Below are positions 33,686-40,423 of a DNA stretch of 64,000 bases, piece after piece. The notes under the pieces are model-generated. The model was not told where the DNA came from and did no database searches. It saw only the letters and a program-made list of their open reading frames with translations. Position 1 is the stretch's first letter; each line of letters opens with the position of its first letter. A program made the position numbers and the translations under genes. This stretch comes from a virus: the IMG/VR virus record IMGVR_UViG_3300037042_006844, positions 58,556 through 122,555 of that record, one strand, 5' to 3'.

Positions 33686-34090
33686 TCAAACGTCAACAAC
33701 CTTTTTTCTAACACAGTTCATCACGTTTCTAGCACGTTTGGACGGAGATGGAAACATGAACGGTCTGCTTTTACCGTTTACATACGGTGGGGTTTTTCCA
33801 ACGCTTGTGTATTGCGCTGCTGTTATGTCAATTATTTTGCCATCAATATTTTGCAGCCACCAATGACTGATGTTGTTACTATCTTTGGCTTGAAACGGTT
33901 TGAATGTTTCGATCAACTGAAATTCTTTCATTAAACAATACAACGCTTCGGTTGCAACATAGCAATGACCATACATTGGATTGCCAGCATTTGTTTTGCG
34001 ATATTCGGGCTTCAATAACTTGGGATGCAAACAGCTTGTTATGGCATCGACCAACTGTATAACTTTTGAGTTTGTAGTAGTGTCTATCAC
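33686..34090 (-). CDS. Unknown protein with Cys/His/Asp pattern (134 aa)
   Basis: A 134-residue protein. GHCYVATEALYCLM (about residue 41), SHWWLQN (about 75) and GKIIDITAAQY (about 83) place Cys, His and Asp in the order of papain/transglutaminase-like folds. A peptidase-like or inactivated relative is possible. No direct evidence of activity; the basic tail is RARNVMNCVRKK. Confidence 0.6.
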   Translation of the reverse strand: MIDTTTNSKVIQLVDAITSCLHPKLLKPEYRKTNAGNPMYGHCYVATEALYCLMKEFQLIETFKPFQAKDSNNISHWWLQNIDGKIIDITAAQYTSVGKTPPYVNGKSRPFMFPSPSKRARNVMNCVRKKVVDV

Positions 34091-34213
34091 AATAATACAT
34101 ATGATAGACTACCGCGAAATCATTCACCGTCCCGTGACACCACAGGTCCATAGATATACTCCGATTCATCTATGTTAAACTTGAGCAATATCAAGCACGA
34201 TTACTACTAAAAC

Positions 34214-34287
34214 TGGTGGCAATGGCGGGACTTGAACCCACAACTTGTGCAGTTATCAACGCACTACTCTAATTGAGTTACATCGCC
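34214..34287 (-). tRNA. tRNA with GAT anticodon, 8-base loop
   Basis: Acceptor GGCGATG/CATTGCC, canonical T-loop TTCAAGT, CCA encoded. The anticodon stem GTGCG/TGCAC closes an eight-base loop TTGATAAC, one longer than normal. Ile(GAT) is likely; eight-base loops can shift the reading frame. Confidence 0.6.
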
Positions 34288-34293
34288 AAAAAA

Positions 34294-34371
34294 TGGTGGT
34301 TCTGACAGGATTCGAACCTGCACTACCTAGCTTCTGAGACTAGTGCCTCCTTCCAATTGGGCTACAGAACC
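34294..34371 (-). tRNA. tRNA-Leu(CAG), class I
   Basis: CTAGT CTCAGAA GCTAG. D-arm CCCAATTGGAAGGAGGC, short variable loop, T-loop TTCGAAT, CCA encoded. Completes a five-member leucine set with the genes at 19-20.5 kb. Confidence 0.82.
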
Positions 34372-34484
34372 AAAAATGTTTACTGGATTTCACATTGTTC
34401 CATTACATTATTTTTCATCACGTTCATGAAAATTAATACAACGTCTATCAGTGTCCATACGGTTATTACATCGCAGTGTTCGCA

Positions 34485-34555
34485 CTATACATCATGGAAT
34501 CGCACCATGTCCTCCCAGCGTATTGGCTGCTGTGCTACTATTACACCAATGTATA
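34485..34555 (-). tRNA. tRNA-like gene, anticodon unclear
   Basis: Perfect acceptor TATACAT/ATGTATA, D-arm GTGT AATAGTA GCAC and T-arm CATGG TGCGATT CCATG. The anticodon stem CAGC/GCTG leaves only a six-base loop CAATAC. CCA not encoded. Possibly a decaying tRNA. Confidence 0.45.
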
Positions 34556-34591
34556 ACAACACTTTGCGCCTTCATCCGTATGTTAAAAAAA

Positions 34592-34683
34592 TGGTGGTGG
34601 AGGTGAGATTCGCACTCACATTGTTTACCACAAGGGTATGGGTTTTACAGACCCACGCTTTCAACTATTCAGACCACTCCACC
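34592..34683 (-). tRNA. tRNA-Tyr(GTA)
   Basis: TGGGT CTGTAAA ACCCA, long class II variable arm, acceptor GGTGGAG/CTCCACC, T-loop TGCGAAT (G55), CCA encoded. Confidence 0.87.
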
Positions 34684-34688
34684 ACAAA

Positions 34689-35234
34689 CTAGCTAAAATT
34701 GTATTCTAAAATTTTCTCAATGGCTACTATTCCTTTGTCGTTAATCTCTCTGGTTCCAACACCAGCAAAATTTTCGGTCAATTTTGGAATATAGTCAATG
34801 ACTTCAAATTCTCCCAATGCATAGTTGAATTTGTTCCATTTATTACCCTCTTGGTCAAAAACAAATGTAGGTTTCTGATTGTCAATAGCCATTTGAACCG
34901 CCCAACCAGTGCCACCACTGACCTTTTTCTTATCTAAAAATTTACCTACAGCGAATATGGATTCGGCATTTTTGACTTGAAACCAATTTCTTGCTAACAA
35001 GTTCTGAATATACCGGGCTTGTCCTTGTGGATAACGTTTCATTGCTTTATTGGCAATTAAAACGTGTTCAAATCCTTCATTTAGTTGTTCGGCGGATAAG
35101 ATTTCTCTGTTCTGGCCTTCTTGTTTATGACCACCAAAAGAATAAGCGATGGTTTTAACGCCATATTTATTGCCTTCGTTTTCCCATTCCATATCGGCTC
35201 CGGGACAGCCGCCACTATGACAAATATAACTCAT
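34689..35234 (-). CDS. SLOG-like nucleotide-binding protein
   Basis: A 181-residue protein. SGGCPGADMEWENEG at the start, SIFAVGKF and GGTGWAVQMAIDNQKPTFVFDQEGNKW in the middle, and NFAGVGTREI near the end match phage SLOG/LOG-related Rossmann proteins (DprA/LOG-fold nucleotide or NAD-type ligand binding). Phage SLOG proteins may sense or degrade nucleotide signals; this is family-level knowledge, not shown here. Followed on the same strand by tRNA-Tyr. Confidence 0.75.
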   Translation of the reverse strand: MSYICHSGGCPGADMEWENEGNKYGVKTIAYSFGGHKQEGQNREILSAEQLNEGFEHVLIANKAMKRYPQGQARYIQNLLARNWFQVKNAESIFAVGKFLDKKKVSGGTGWAVQMAIDNQKPTFVFDQEGNKWNKFNYALGEFEVIDYIPKLTENFAGVGTREINDKGIVAIEKILEYNFS

Positions 35235-35256
35235 AACTATTCAAAATTATCAACAT

Positions 35257-35781
35257 TTAATTATACCGAGATGGAGGTGGAGCATCAGCTTCACCAGCAG
35301 CTACAAGATCCATGTATTTTTTATAATATTTTTCATGATCTGGCAATTCTTTCACACCTTTCCAATCGTGGGGAAGCGATTCTTTTTTGAAAGGAAGTGC
35401 TTGCCGTCTATCTTTCATTACGAATACGTCGTATGGATAGTCCACATATTCAAACATCGAAAGATTCTCGTGTATTACGCTTATATTTTTATCAATTACG
35501 CCTCTTAAATGGGCAGTTATGATGTATTTTCGCCCGTAATACCCAGCAGCGATTTTATCGTCAGTAAAAAATATTTCCCCTTTGCTTTGAAATGTAGGAC
35601 GACCGTGTGTTCCTGGAGTTTTTAATCCAAAATGAAATAACGGAAAGTTCTTATTGGTTCCGTGATAGAACAATTTTGGAGCACCATTACCATCCAATAG
35701 AATTGGATACTCTATCTCATCGAATTGCGCTTCTTCTTCCGTCATTAATCGGAACGTATTTATGTCGGTTCGTTTGAACAT
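35257..35781 (-). CDS. ADP-ribosyltransferase-like protein
   Basis: A 174-residue protein. LFYHGTNKNFPLFHFG (about residue 36) and GEIFFTDDKIAAGYYG (about 66-81) resemble the H-Y part of H-Y-E ADP-ribosyltransferases of the polyvalent-protein type found in phage. A likely catalytic Glu is not obvious. The start at 35781 is preferred because AAATATTTATAGACATG precedes it. It shares the opening FRL motif with other short proteins here. Confidence 0.55.
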   Translation of the reverse strand: MFKRTDINTFRLMTEEEAQFDEIEYPILLDGNGAPKLFYHGTNKNFPLFHFGLKTPGTHGRPTFQSKGEIFFTDDKIAAGYYGRKYIITAHLRGVIDKNISVIHENLSMFEYVDYPYDVFVMKDRRQALPFKKESLPHDWKGVKELPDHEKYYKKYMDLVAAGEADAPPPSRYN

Positions 35782-35820
35782 GTCTATAAATATTTGCAAA
35801 CTGAACTATAATCTAAAAAT

Positions 35821-35895
35821 TGGCCCGATAGGTTGGTAACGCTCCAACATCCTCCGTTCTTCAGACGGATGCTAATCGATTTCAGCTACTATCGG
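35821..35895 (-). tRNA. tRNA-Phe(GAA), variant loops
   Basis: TCCGT CTGAAGA ACGGA, acceptor CCGATAG/CTATCGG, CCA encoded. T-loop AGCGTTA, D-loop GAAATCGATT without GG. Confidence 0.8.
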
Positions 35896-35903
35896 ATAAA
35901 AAA

Positions 35904-35979
35904 TGGCCCGGCAGATTGGTAACTCTCCAATATCCTTCGCTCGCAAGAGCGAATACTCTTATATTTAAGCTACTACCGG
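35904..35979 (-). tRNA. tRNA, anticodon ambiguous (TGC or TTG)
   Basis: Acceptor CCGGTAG/CTGCCGG and CCA are intact. The anticodon stem TTCGC/GCGAA closes an eight-base loop TCTTGCGA, so the anticodon could be TGC (Ala) or TTG (Gln). T-loop AGAGTTA. A close paralogue of tRNA-Phe next to it. Confidence 0.55.
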
Positions 35980-35987
35980 ATAAAAAA

Positions 35988-36065
35988 TGGTGGACGTAGA
36001 GGGATTCGAACCCTCAACTTCTAGGTTATACACCAATTACTCTAATCCAATTGAGTTATACGTCC
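35988..36065 (-). tRNA. tRNA, probable Ile(TAT)
   Basis: Acceptor GGACGTA/TACGTCC, D-arm with ATTGGATTAGAG, T-loop TTCGAAT and CCA are canonical. The anticodon stem has two mismatches and the loop is TGTATAA (G33), giving TAT. Confidence 0.6.
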
Positions 36066-36069
36066 AATA

Positions 36070-36144
36070 TGGGGTGATATGCGGGTTACGATCCCGCACA
36101 AACAGTTCCACAAACTGTTATGCTACCACTACATCAATATCACC
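36070..36144 (-). tRNA. tRNA-His(GTG), second copy
   Basis: ACAGT TTGTGGA ACTGT with G-1 and C73. D-loop has GG (TAGTGGTA) but the T-loop is ATCGTAA. CCA encoded. Confidence 0.82.
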
Positions 36145-36164
36145 ATTACTATATCTAGAATCGT

Positions 36165-36228
36165 TGGAGCACTGTGTAGGAATCGAACCGACATACATCT
36201 TTCGATTGCTACACTACATTTGTAGTGC
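36165..36228 (-). pseudogene. Truncated tRNA-like sequence
   Basis: 64 bases with CCA, a T-arm (GTCGG TTCGATT CCTAC) and a partly paired acceptor (GCACTAC against ACAGTGC). No normal anticodon arm can be folded. Probably a deleted tRNA. Confidence 0.5.
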
Positions 36229-36236
36229 ATTGCCAA

Positions 36237-36482
36237 TTATCTATAGTTTATATCACTAAAATCTGACTCTTCAACGCGGTCACTCGTATCAACTAACTCT
36301 GCTACTCTCATCCAATTTTTGCAATCGTAGTTTCCACATAAAAGAGAATAGTCACTCAGAGCACTGTCTGATCCTTGATATGCTTTCATTTTCTCTCCAC
36401 AGTCTGGACACCGCATATCAAACCACTCACACCGCCCTCTACTTTCTATTTCATCCCGTGTAATATTTTTCATATTTTTCAT
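36237..36482 (-). CDS. Zinc-ribbon protein (81 aa)
   Basis: An 81-residue protein with CPDC (about residue 25) and CGNYDC (about 49), a four-Cys zinc ribbon. A nucleic-acid or protein adaptor role is plausible. It lies among tRNA genes on the same strand. An internal Met (MKNITRDE) is an alternative start. Confidence 0.65.
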   Translation of the reverse strand: MKNMKNITRDEIESRGRCEWFDMRCPDCGEKMKAYQGSDSALSDYSLLCGNYDCKNWMRVAELVDTSDRVEESDFSDINYR

Positions 36483-36491
36483 AACTAAAAT

Positions 36492-36580
36492 TGGTGGTAG
36501 TGACAGGATTCGAACCTGTAAGTTTAGCCAGTGGCAATGCGTTTACAGCGCATCTCCTTCGCCAATTTGGATACACTACC
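36492..36580 (-). tRNA. tRNA-Tyr(GTA), second copy
   Basis: ATGCG CTGTAAA CGCAT, class II variable arm, acceptor GGTAGTG/CACTACC, T-loop TTCGAAT, CCA encoded. Confidence 0.88.
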
Positions 36581-36612
36581 ATTACCCTCAAAGCGTGATG
36601 CTTTGAGGAAAG

Positions 36613-36700
36613 CTCTAGGAGTTGGACTTGAACCAACGACGGGGTTATTCACCCTACAGATTAACAGTCTGTTGCCTGCTACCAACTCGGCTACCCTAGA
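36613..36700 (-). tRNA. tRNA-Asn(GTT) with class II variable arm
   Basis: ACAGA CTGTTAA TCTGT, acceptor TCTAGGG/TCCTAGA. A long hairpin variable arm (AGGGTGAATAACCCCG) is unexpected for Asn. CCA not encoded; a CCTCAAAGC / GCTTTGAGG hairpin follows within 12 bases. Confidence 0.75.
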
Positions 36701-36718
36701 ATTAAACTACACTAAAAA

Positions 36719-36792
36719 TGGCTCCCGAAGATGGACTCGCACCACCACAAACTGGGTAACAGCCAGCCGTGCTACTTTGACACTACTCGGGA
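36719..36792 (-). tRNA. tRNA-Asn(GTT), class I
   Basis: GCTGG CTGTTAC CCAGT, acceptor TCCCGAG/TTCGGGA, D-loop CAAAGTA without GG, T-loop TGCGAGT (G55), CCA encoded. Confidence 0.82.
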
Positions 36793-36812
36793 ATACTACT
36801 ACTAGTATAAAA

Positions 36813-36888
36813 TGGCCCTCCATGCGAGACTCGCACTCGCTACTGCATCGTGACAGGATGCTATGATAAACTCATTCAACAATGAAGG
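36813..36888 (-). tRNA. tRNA-Asp(GTC), second copy
   Basis: GCATC CTGTCAC GATGC, acceptor CCTTCAT/ATGGAGG, T-loop TGCGAGT (G55), CCA encoded. Confidence 0.8.
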
Positions 36889-36894
36889 GTAACT

Positions 36895-37030
36895 ACTAAA
36901 ATTGTTCCACGTTATTTGGCAAGAAGGTGGACAAACTTACCCGTGACGTTCTCGCTCTCTGGGTCTCGTCATGCGCTTGGACTTTGAATTTAAGGGTTAT
37001 TCCAAGTAACCTGTGTTTCCTTAGCTTTCG
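36895..37030. other. Intergenic segment between tRNAs
   Basis: About 135 bases with no tRNA or frame I can support; only scattered short complementarity. May hold a decayed tRNA. Confidence 0.3.
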
Positions 37031-37035
37031 GAAAT

Positions 37036-37112
37036 TGGAGCATCGTGTGGGTAACGCTCCCACTCAGTATCTTGTTTGGAAGACAAGTGCCTCACTTCTC
37101 AGCCAACGATGC
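37036..37112 (-). tRNA. tRNA-Gly(TCC), variant T-loop
   Basis: CTTGT CTTCCAA ACAAG, acceptor GCATCGT/ACGATGC, T-loop AGCGTTA, discriminator T, CCA encoded. The likely functional partner of the degenerate copy at 15127. Confidence 0.82.
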
Positions 37113-37122
37113 GTTTATAAAA

Positions 37123-37198
37123 TGGCATCCACCATAGGAATCGAACCTACCCACTGAGATTTGGAGTCTCTGTCGCCAGCCTTGGAACATGGGTGGAT
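37123..37198 (-). tRNA. tRNA-Trp(CCA)
   Basis: AGAGA CTCCAAA TCTCA, perfect acceptor ATCCACC/GGTGGAT, discriminator G, T-loop TTCGATT, CCA encoded. Confidence 0.88.
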
Positions 37199-37209
37199 AT
37201 ATCATAAAT

Positions 37210-37285
37210 TGGTGGTCCAGTAGGGAGTTAAACCCTAAATTCAACGTTCGTAATGTTGTGTGATATTCAGTTTCACCACCGGACC
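37210..37285 (-). tRNA. tRNA, probable Arg(ACG)
   Basis: Acceptor GGTCCGG/CTGGACC, T-loop TTTAACT, CCA encoded. CAACA TTACGAA CGTTG gives ACG, with one stem mismatch. D-loop lacks GG. Identity less certain. Confidence 0.6.
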
Positions 37286-37290
37286 GTAAA

Positions 37291-37365
37291 TGGTAGTCTA
37301 TGTGGGTGCTGCCCCCACGTTTCCAGTTTGAAAAACTAGCGAACTAGCTGATGTTCGAATAGACC
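37291..37365 (-). tRNA. tRNA-Glu(TTC), variant loops
   Basis: CTAGT TTTTCAA ACTGG, acceptor GGTCTAT/ATAGACT. T-loop GGCAGCA, D-loop ATCAGCTA without GG. CCA encoded. Confidence 0.8.
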
Positions 37366-37374
37366 ATTGTAAAT

Positions 37375-37451
37375 TGGAAACCCCACTTGGATTCACACCA
37401 AGGTTTCTGGCTCAGAGCACACAGAAGTCCTAATCACTAGACGATAGGGTT
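37375..37451 (-). tRNA. Glu-type tRNA with enlarged anticodon loop
   Basis: Acceptor AACCCTA/TGGGGTT, Glu/Gln-style D-arm (TCGTCTAGTGATTAGGAC), T-loop TGTGAAT, CCA encoded. The stem TTCTG/CAGAA closes a 12-base loop TGTGCTCTGAGC instead of seven; CTC is a candidate anticodon. Confidence 0.55.
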
Positions 37452-37455
37452 AAAT

Positions 37456-37531
37456 TGGCAACCTCACTCGGAGTCGAACCGAGTTCCCCGGACTGAGAAT
37501 CCAGAATCCTTTCCTATTAGACGATGAGGTC
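37456..37531 (-). tRNA. tRNA-Glu(CTC)
   Basis: CTGGA TTCTCAG TCCGG, acceptor GACCTCA/TGAGGTT, T-loop TTCGACT, CCA encoded. Confidence 0.82.
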
Positions 37532-37540
37532 GTTGTAAAT

Positions 37541-37632
37541 TGGAGCCTCCAGTCAGACTCGAACTGACAAAGGATGATTAATCCATTCTTGATTACAAAT
37601 CAAGGCCGATAACCAATTCCGGGCATGGAGGC
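37541..37632 (-). tRNA. tRNA-Thr(TGT) with class II variable arm
   Basis: CTTGA TTTGTAA TCAAG, acceptor GCCTCCA/TGGAGGC, T-loop TTCGAGT. A long variable region (AATGGATTAATCATCC) folds as a hairpin, which is unexpected for Thr. CCA encoded. Confidence 0.8.
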
Positions 37633-37698
37633 AGTAAATTTTCTATACTTTATTTATGGAAATTACCTCAGTAATTCCGTCATCGCCCTATGTATATA

Positions 37699-38298
37699 TT
37701 ATTTCTTAATCACGCAAGTAAGGCTTGCGTTAAGATGAAATGTTCCATCACGATTGTAGTGATGCCGTTCACGAAATTCGCTGCGAATTGCATTCAATGC
37801 AGCATCTTGCGAATCGAGATCGTTTGCGAGAAAATCATAAGTAGTTGGCAGTCTGTCAACATACTCTGATCCCGCAGCAAAAGATGTGTGTAAATCCTCC
37901 ATCACAAAATATCCATTGGGCTTAACTTTTGGCCAATAATATTTCAACGCATCTTGCTGATGTGACATGTAATGACTTCCGTCATCCATCATGATATCAA
38001 TCTCGCCATCTGCAAACGTGCTGTAAACTTCTTCCAGCAAAGCGTTTTTCGTAATGTAAACAAAACGATCATGTAACGGAACCTCTGGACGATAGCCGCA
38101 ATCAATTCCGTAGATGGTTGCGTTTGGAAAATATTCCAACCATGTTTGAGTGCTCGCCCCAAAATAAACACCGATTTCAACTACTTTTCGAACGTCATAT
38201 CGAATCGGTCCAAAAAACTGCTCGTAAAAATCCATGTATCTGTGACCCCAGGCTTTATCAGTCTGGTATTTTATTCCAATGTCTTGTAGTAATCCCAT
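37699..38298 (-). CDS. SAM-dependent methyltransferase, tandem copy 1
   Basis: A 199-residue class I methyltransferase closely similar to the next gene: MGLLQDIGIKYQTDKAWGHRYMDFYEQFF, VVEIGVYFGASTQTW (motif I), IYGIDCGYRP, IDIMMDDGSHYMSHQ (about residue 105) and GYFVMEDLHTSF. This resembles macrocin/sugar O-methyltransferase-like proteins. Likely a product of gene duplication with 38330. ACTATTTAATAGTATATG precedes the start. Confidence 0.85.
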   Translation of the reverse strand: MGLLQDIGIKYQTDKAWGHRYMDFYEQFFGPIRYDVRKVVEIGVYFGASTQTWLEYFPNATIYGIDCGYRPEVPLHDRFVYITKNALLEEVYSTFADGEIDIMMDDGSHYMSHQQDALKYYWPKVKPNGYFVMEDLHTSFAAGSEYVDRLPTTYDFLANDLDSQDAALNAIRSEFRERHHYNRDGTFHLNASLTCVIKK

Positions 38299-38329
38299 AT
38301 ACTATTAAATAGTGTCATTTGAAATTAAA

Positions 38330-38974
38330 CTATAGTTTTTCAATCACACAAGTAATACTGCTCGGATAGTGGAACGTTCCGTCACGATTATAAAAATGTT
38401 TTGCACCAAACTCCGTGTCACGGATGTTGTTCAACTCAGCGTCTTGCGTAACGGCATTGTTTTTCAAAAAATCATAAGTGGTTGGTAATCGATCTCGATT
38501 TGCGAGCAGCCTTCGCTGTGAAGGTGGCAGACAACTTTCGGAATCTGCTCGTATGGCGGATGTGGATAAATCTTCCATCACAAAATAGCCGCCATGTTTG
38601 ATCTTTGACCAGTAAAATTTAATTGCGTCGTGCTGATGTGATATTTTATGACTACCATCATCAATCAGAATATCGATGTCATTATCGGTGAATGAAGAAT
38701 AAACTTCTTCCAGCAAAGCGTTTTTCGTAACGTAAACAAATCTGTCATGTGGAGAAACTAATTCGCAGTGTATGCAATCGATTCCATAAATCGTGGCGTT
38801 TGGAAAATAATCCAACCACACTCTGATACTGGAACCACGATGCACACCAATCTCAATAACTTTGCGGACATCAAACCGTATCGGACCAAAAAATTGTTCA
38901 TAGAAATCCATGTATTTGTGATACGTGGCTTTGTCAGTTTGATATTGCATTCCTAAATCGTGAAGTAAACCCAT
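38330..38974 (-). CDS. SAM-dependent methyltransferase, tandem copy 2
   Basis: A 214-residue paralogue of 37699 with the same motifs (VIEIGVHRGSSIRVW, IDILIDDGSHKISHQ, GYFVMEDLSTS). It starts at MGLLHDLGMQYQ, matching its paralogue; the longer frame would run into the leader RNA. It is the first gene after the leader element and tandem promoters at 39.1-39.3 kb, which places it and the tRNAs downstream in one transcription unit. Confidence 0.85.
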   Translation of the reverse strand: MGLLHDLGMQYQTDKATYHKYMDFYEQFFGPIRFDVRKVIEIGVHRGSSIRVWLDYFPNATIYGIDCIHCELVSPHDRFVYVTKNALLEEVYSSFTDNDIDILIDDGSHKISHQHDAIKFYWSKIKHGGYFVMEDLSTSAIRADSESCLPPSQRRLLANRDRLPTTYDFLKNNAVTQDAELNNIRDTEFGAKHFYNRDGTFHYPSSITCVIEKL

Positions 38975-39002
38975 GCTGTATACATATACAGAAAATAGCG
39001 AT

Positions 39003-39125
39003 CTCAACCGCACTTTCATCGCCCTATGGGTTCTGCTTTCGGCATAACACCCACGGACCAATCAATTGATTTTCCCAGACTTTACCTTTTTCACTGGCGG
39101 CGGCTCAACAGATGGAGTTTCAAGC
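39003..39125 (-). ncRNA. Conserved leader element, copy 2 (candidate structured RNA)
   Basis: Between the tandem promoters and the methyltransferase. It shares GGGTG[A/T]TATGCCGAAAGCAGAACCCATA with copy 1 (20.8 kb) and has the same relative position in a tRNA-containing unit. TGGGT/ACCCA and GCC/GGC pairing is preserved while flanks differ. Confidence 0.55.
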
Positions 39126-39146
39126 CCGTTTCTAAATTGTTCTTAC

Positions 39147-39174
39147 AGTCTATCAGCTTTTTATCACTTGTCAA
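39147..39174 (-). promoter_or_regulatory. sigma70-type promoter, proximal
   Basis: Minus strand TTGACA, 16-base spacer, TAGACT, about 20 bases before the leader element copy 2. Confidence 0.7.
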
Positions 39175-39238
39175 CTGTCTTTTTTCGCTCACCTTTCGGC
39201 TCGCTCGTTGGTCAACCTTTCGTCGCTCAACTATAATA

Positions 39239-39266
39239 ATCTTATCACACTTCCTATCACTGTCAA
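39239..39266 (-). promoter_or_regulatory. sigma70-type promoter, distal
   Basis: Minus strand TTGACA, 16-base spacer, TAAGAT, the same hexamers as the promoter at 20872, in tandem with the proximal one. Confidence 0.7.
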
Positions 39267-39292
39267 CGATCTTCTTTCAAAAAAATTCCAAC

Positions 39293-39326
39293 AAAAAACC
39301 GTCACTCATTTCTGGGTGACGGTTGA
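39293..39326 (-). terminator. Terminator upstream of tandem promoters
   Basis: AACCGTCAC / GTGACGGTT stem followed by T6 on the minus strand, as at 20925. Isolates the tRNA/methyltransferase unit from the gene upstream. Confidence 0.85.
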
Positions 39327-39462
39327 TATTCTTTCTTCAGTTATGTATACAAAATATCAGCGTCCACCCTTTCTTGTAAAGGTGGTATTATACCAATCAC
39401 GCTTAATGTCATGTTTACAAACGACTTGCATACACAAATATATATCTGCGACTTTGCGAAAC

Positions 39463-40326
39463 TTAACGTTTTTTTGCAGATTTTTTCGCTCTACGCAATT
39501 CTAATGCAACTGCTTCTCTCACAAGAGATTTCAACTCAGCAGAAGTAATTGTTTCGCCCATTGCTTCTGGATCGGGGTCTCCTCCGTATGGGTCGCCGTA
39601 TCCAAATGGTGATGGTTCATCACTACGCACACGATATTCTGGTCCACGGCCTGGCTCATCGCGATCAATGTTTGGAGTTTTGTGGCGTTTTTCGTAAAAC
39701 CTTGGATATGCATGAGGAAGATCAGCATAAACCAATTCTGGGTCGATTTTGATGTTGAAACGCAAAACACCTTTGCCAGTCATCTTGCTGGTATCAACAT
39801 TCCTCCAATTGTTATCGATCACCGTAACACCAGAAGTTCCGTCAACAAGTTTAATAGCTTCCAATTCATCTTTGATTTTTTTGGCTGCTTGGCTCCAAAC
39901 TTTTGGGTTGATGCCGTCCACATAAAAATTGATTGTGCCATTTTTATCAAACGCAGAATCACCATCTGGCGACATCCAAGTAGGAGACAATTTAGCTTGG
40001 GGATCGGCATTTTTAATGAACGTCCACACACTATCGTCGATATCGTGAATAACGTTGAGCACACCAGCAGAATCATCTGGCATACTATAATCCGTAGATT
40101 CGTCCACAGACTTCGATCCTTTTAATTTTGCAAGCTTCTTCTTTAGCATCGCTACATATCGCTCGACTGAGCCATAGTTTTTCTTGGCGAATGCCTTGGG
40201 TGGATTTGCAATTAATGCCTCTAGGCTTTTAATGTCGGCGGCAGAATCATCCGCTGCCCCTTTACCTTTGTATTCTTCGGCAATCAATGCACGGAGCAGT
40301 TTTTTAAGTTGGTCTTTTTTGGTCAT
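39463..40326 (-). CDS. Unknown protein, possible virion component
   Basis: A 287-residue protein. The N-terminal (KKDQLKKLLRALIAEEY) and C-terminal (LKSLVREAVALELRRA) amphipathic helices are similar in style to those of 16149. Middle part is alpha/beta with no recognised motif, followed by an Asp/Pro/Gly-rich segment. Repeated LRxLIxEE-type ends are common in phage capsid-associated proteins, but the role is not established. Confidence 0.65.
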   Translation of the reverse strand: MTKKDQLKKLLRALIAEEYKGKGAADDSAADIKSLEALIANPPKAFAKKNYGSVERYVAMLKKKLAKLKGSKSVDESTDYSMPDDSAGVLNVIHDIDDSVWTFIKNADPQAKLSPTWMSPDGDSAFDKNGTINFYVDGINPKVWSQAAKKIKDELEAIKLVDGTSGVTVIDNNWRNVDTSKMTGKGVLRFNIKIDPELVYADLPHAYPRFYEKRHKTPNIDRDEPGRGPEYRVRSDEPSPFGYGDPYGGDPDPEAMGETITSAELKSLVREAVALELRRAKKSAKKR

Positions 40327-40423
40327 AAATTTGGTTTCTTAACTAGTTTACGAAAATCCTTAGCGTCCATAATTTATAAATATAACAACAAAACGAATTC
40401 TTACCGAAAATCAATCAAAATGA

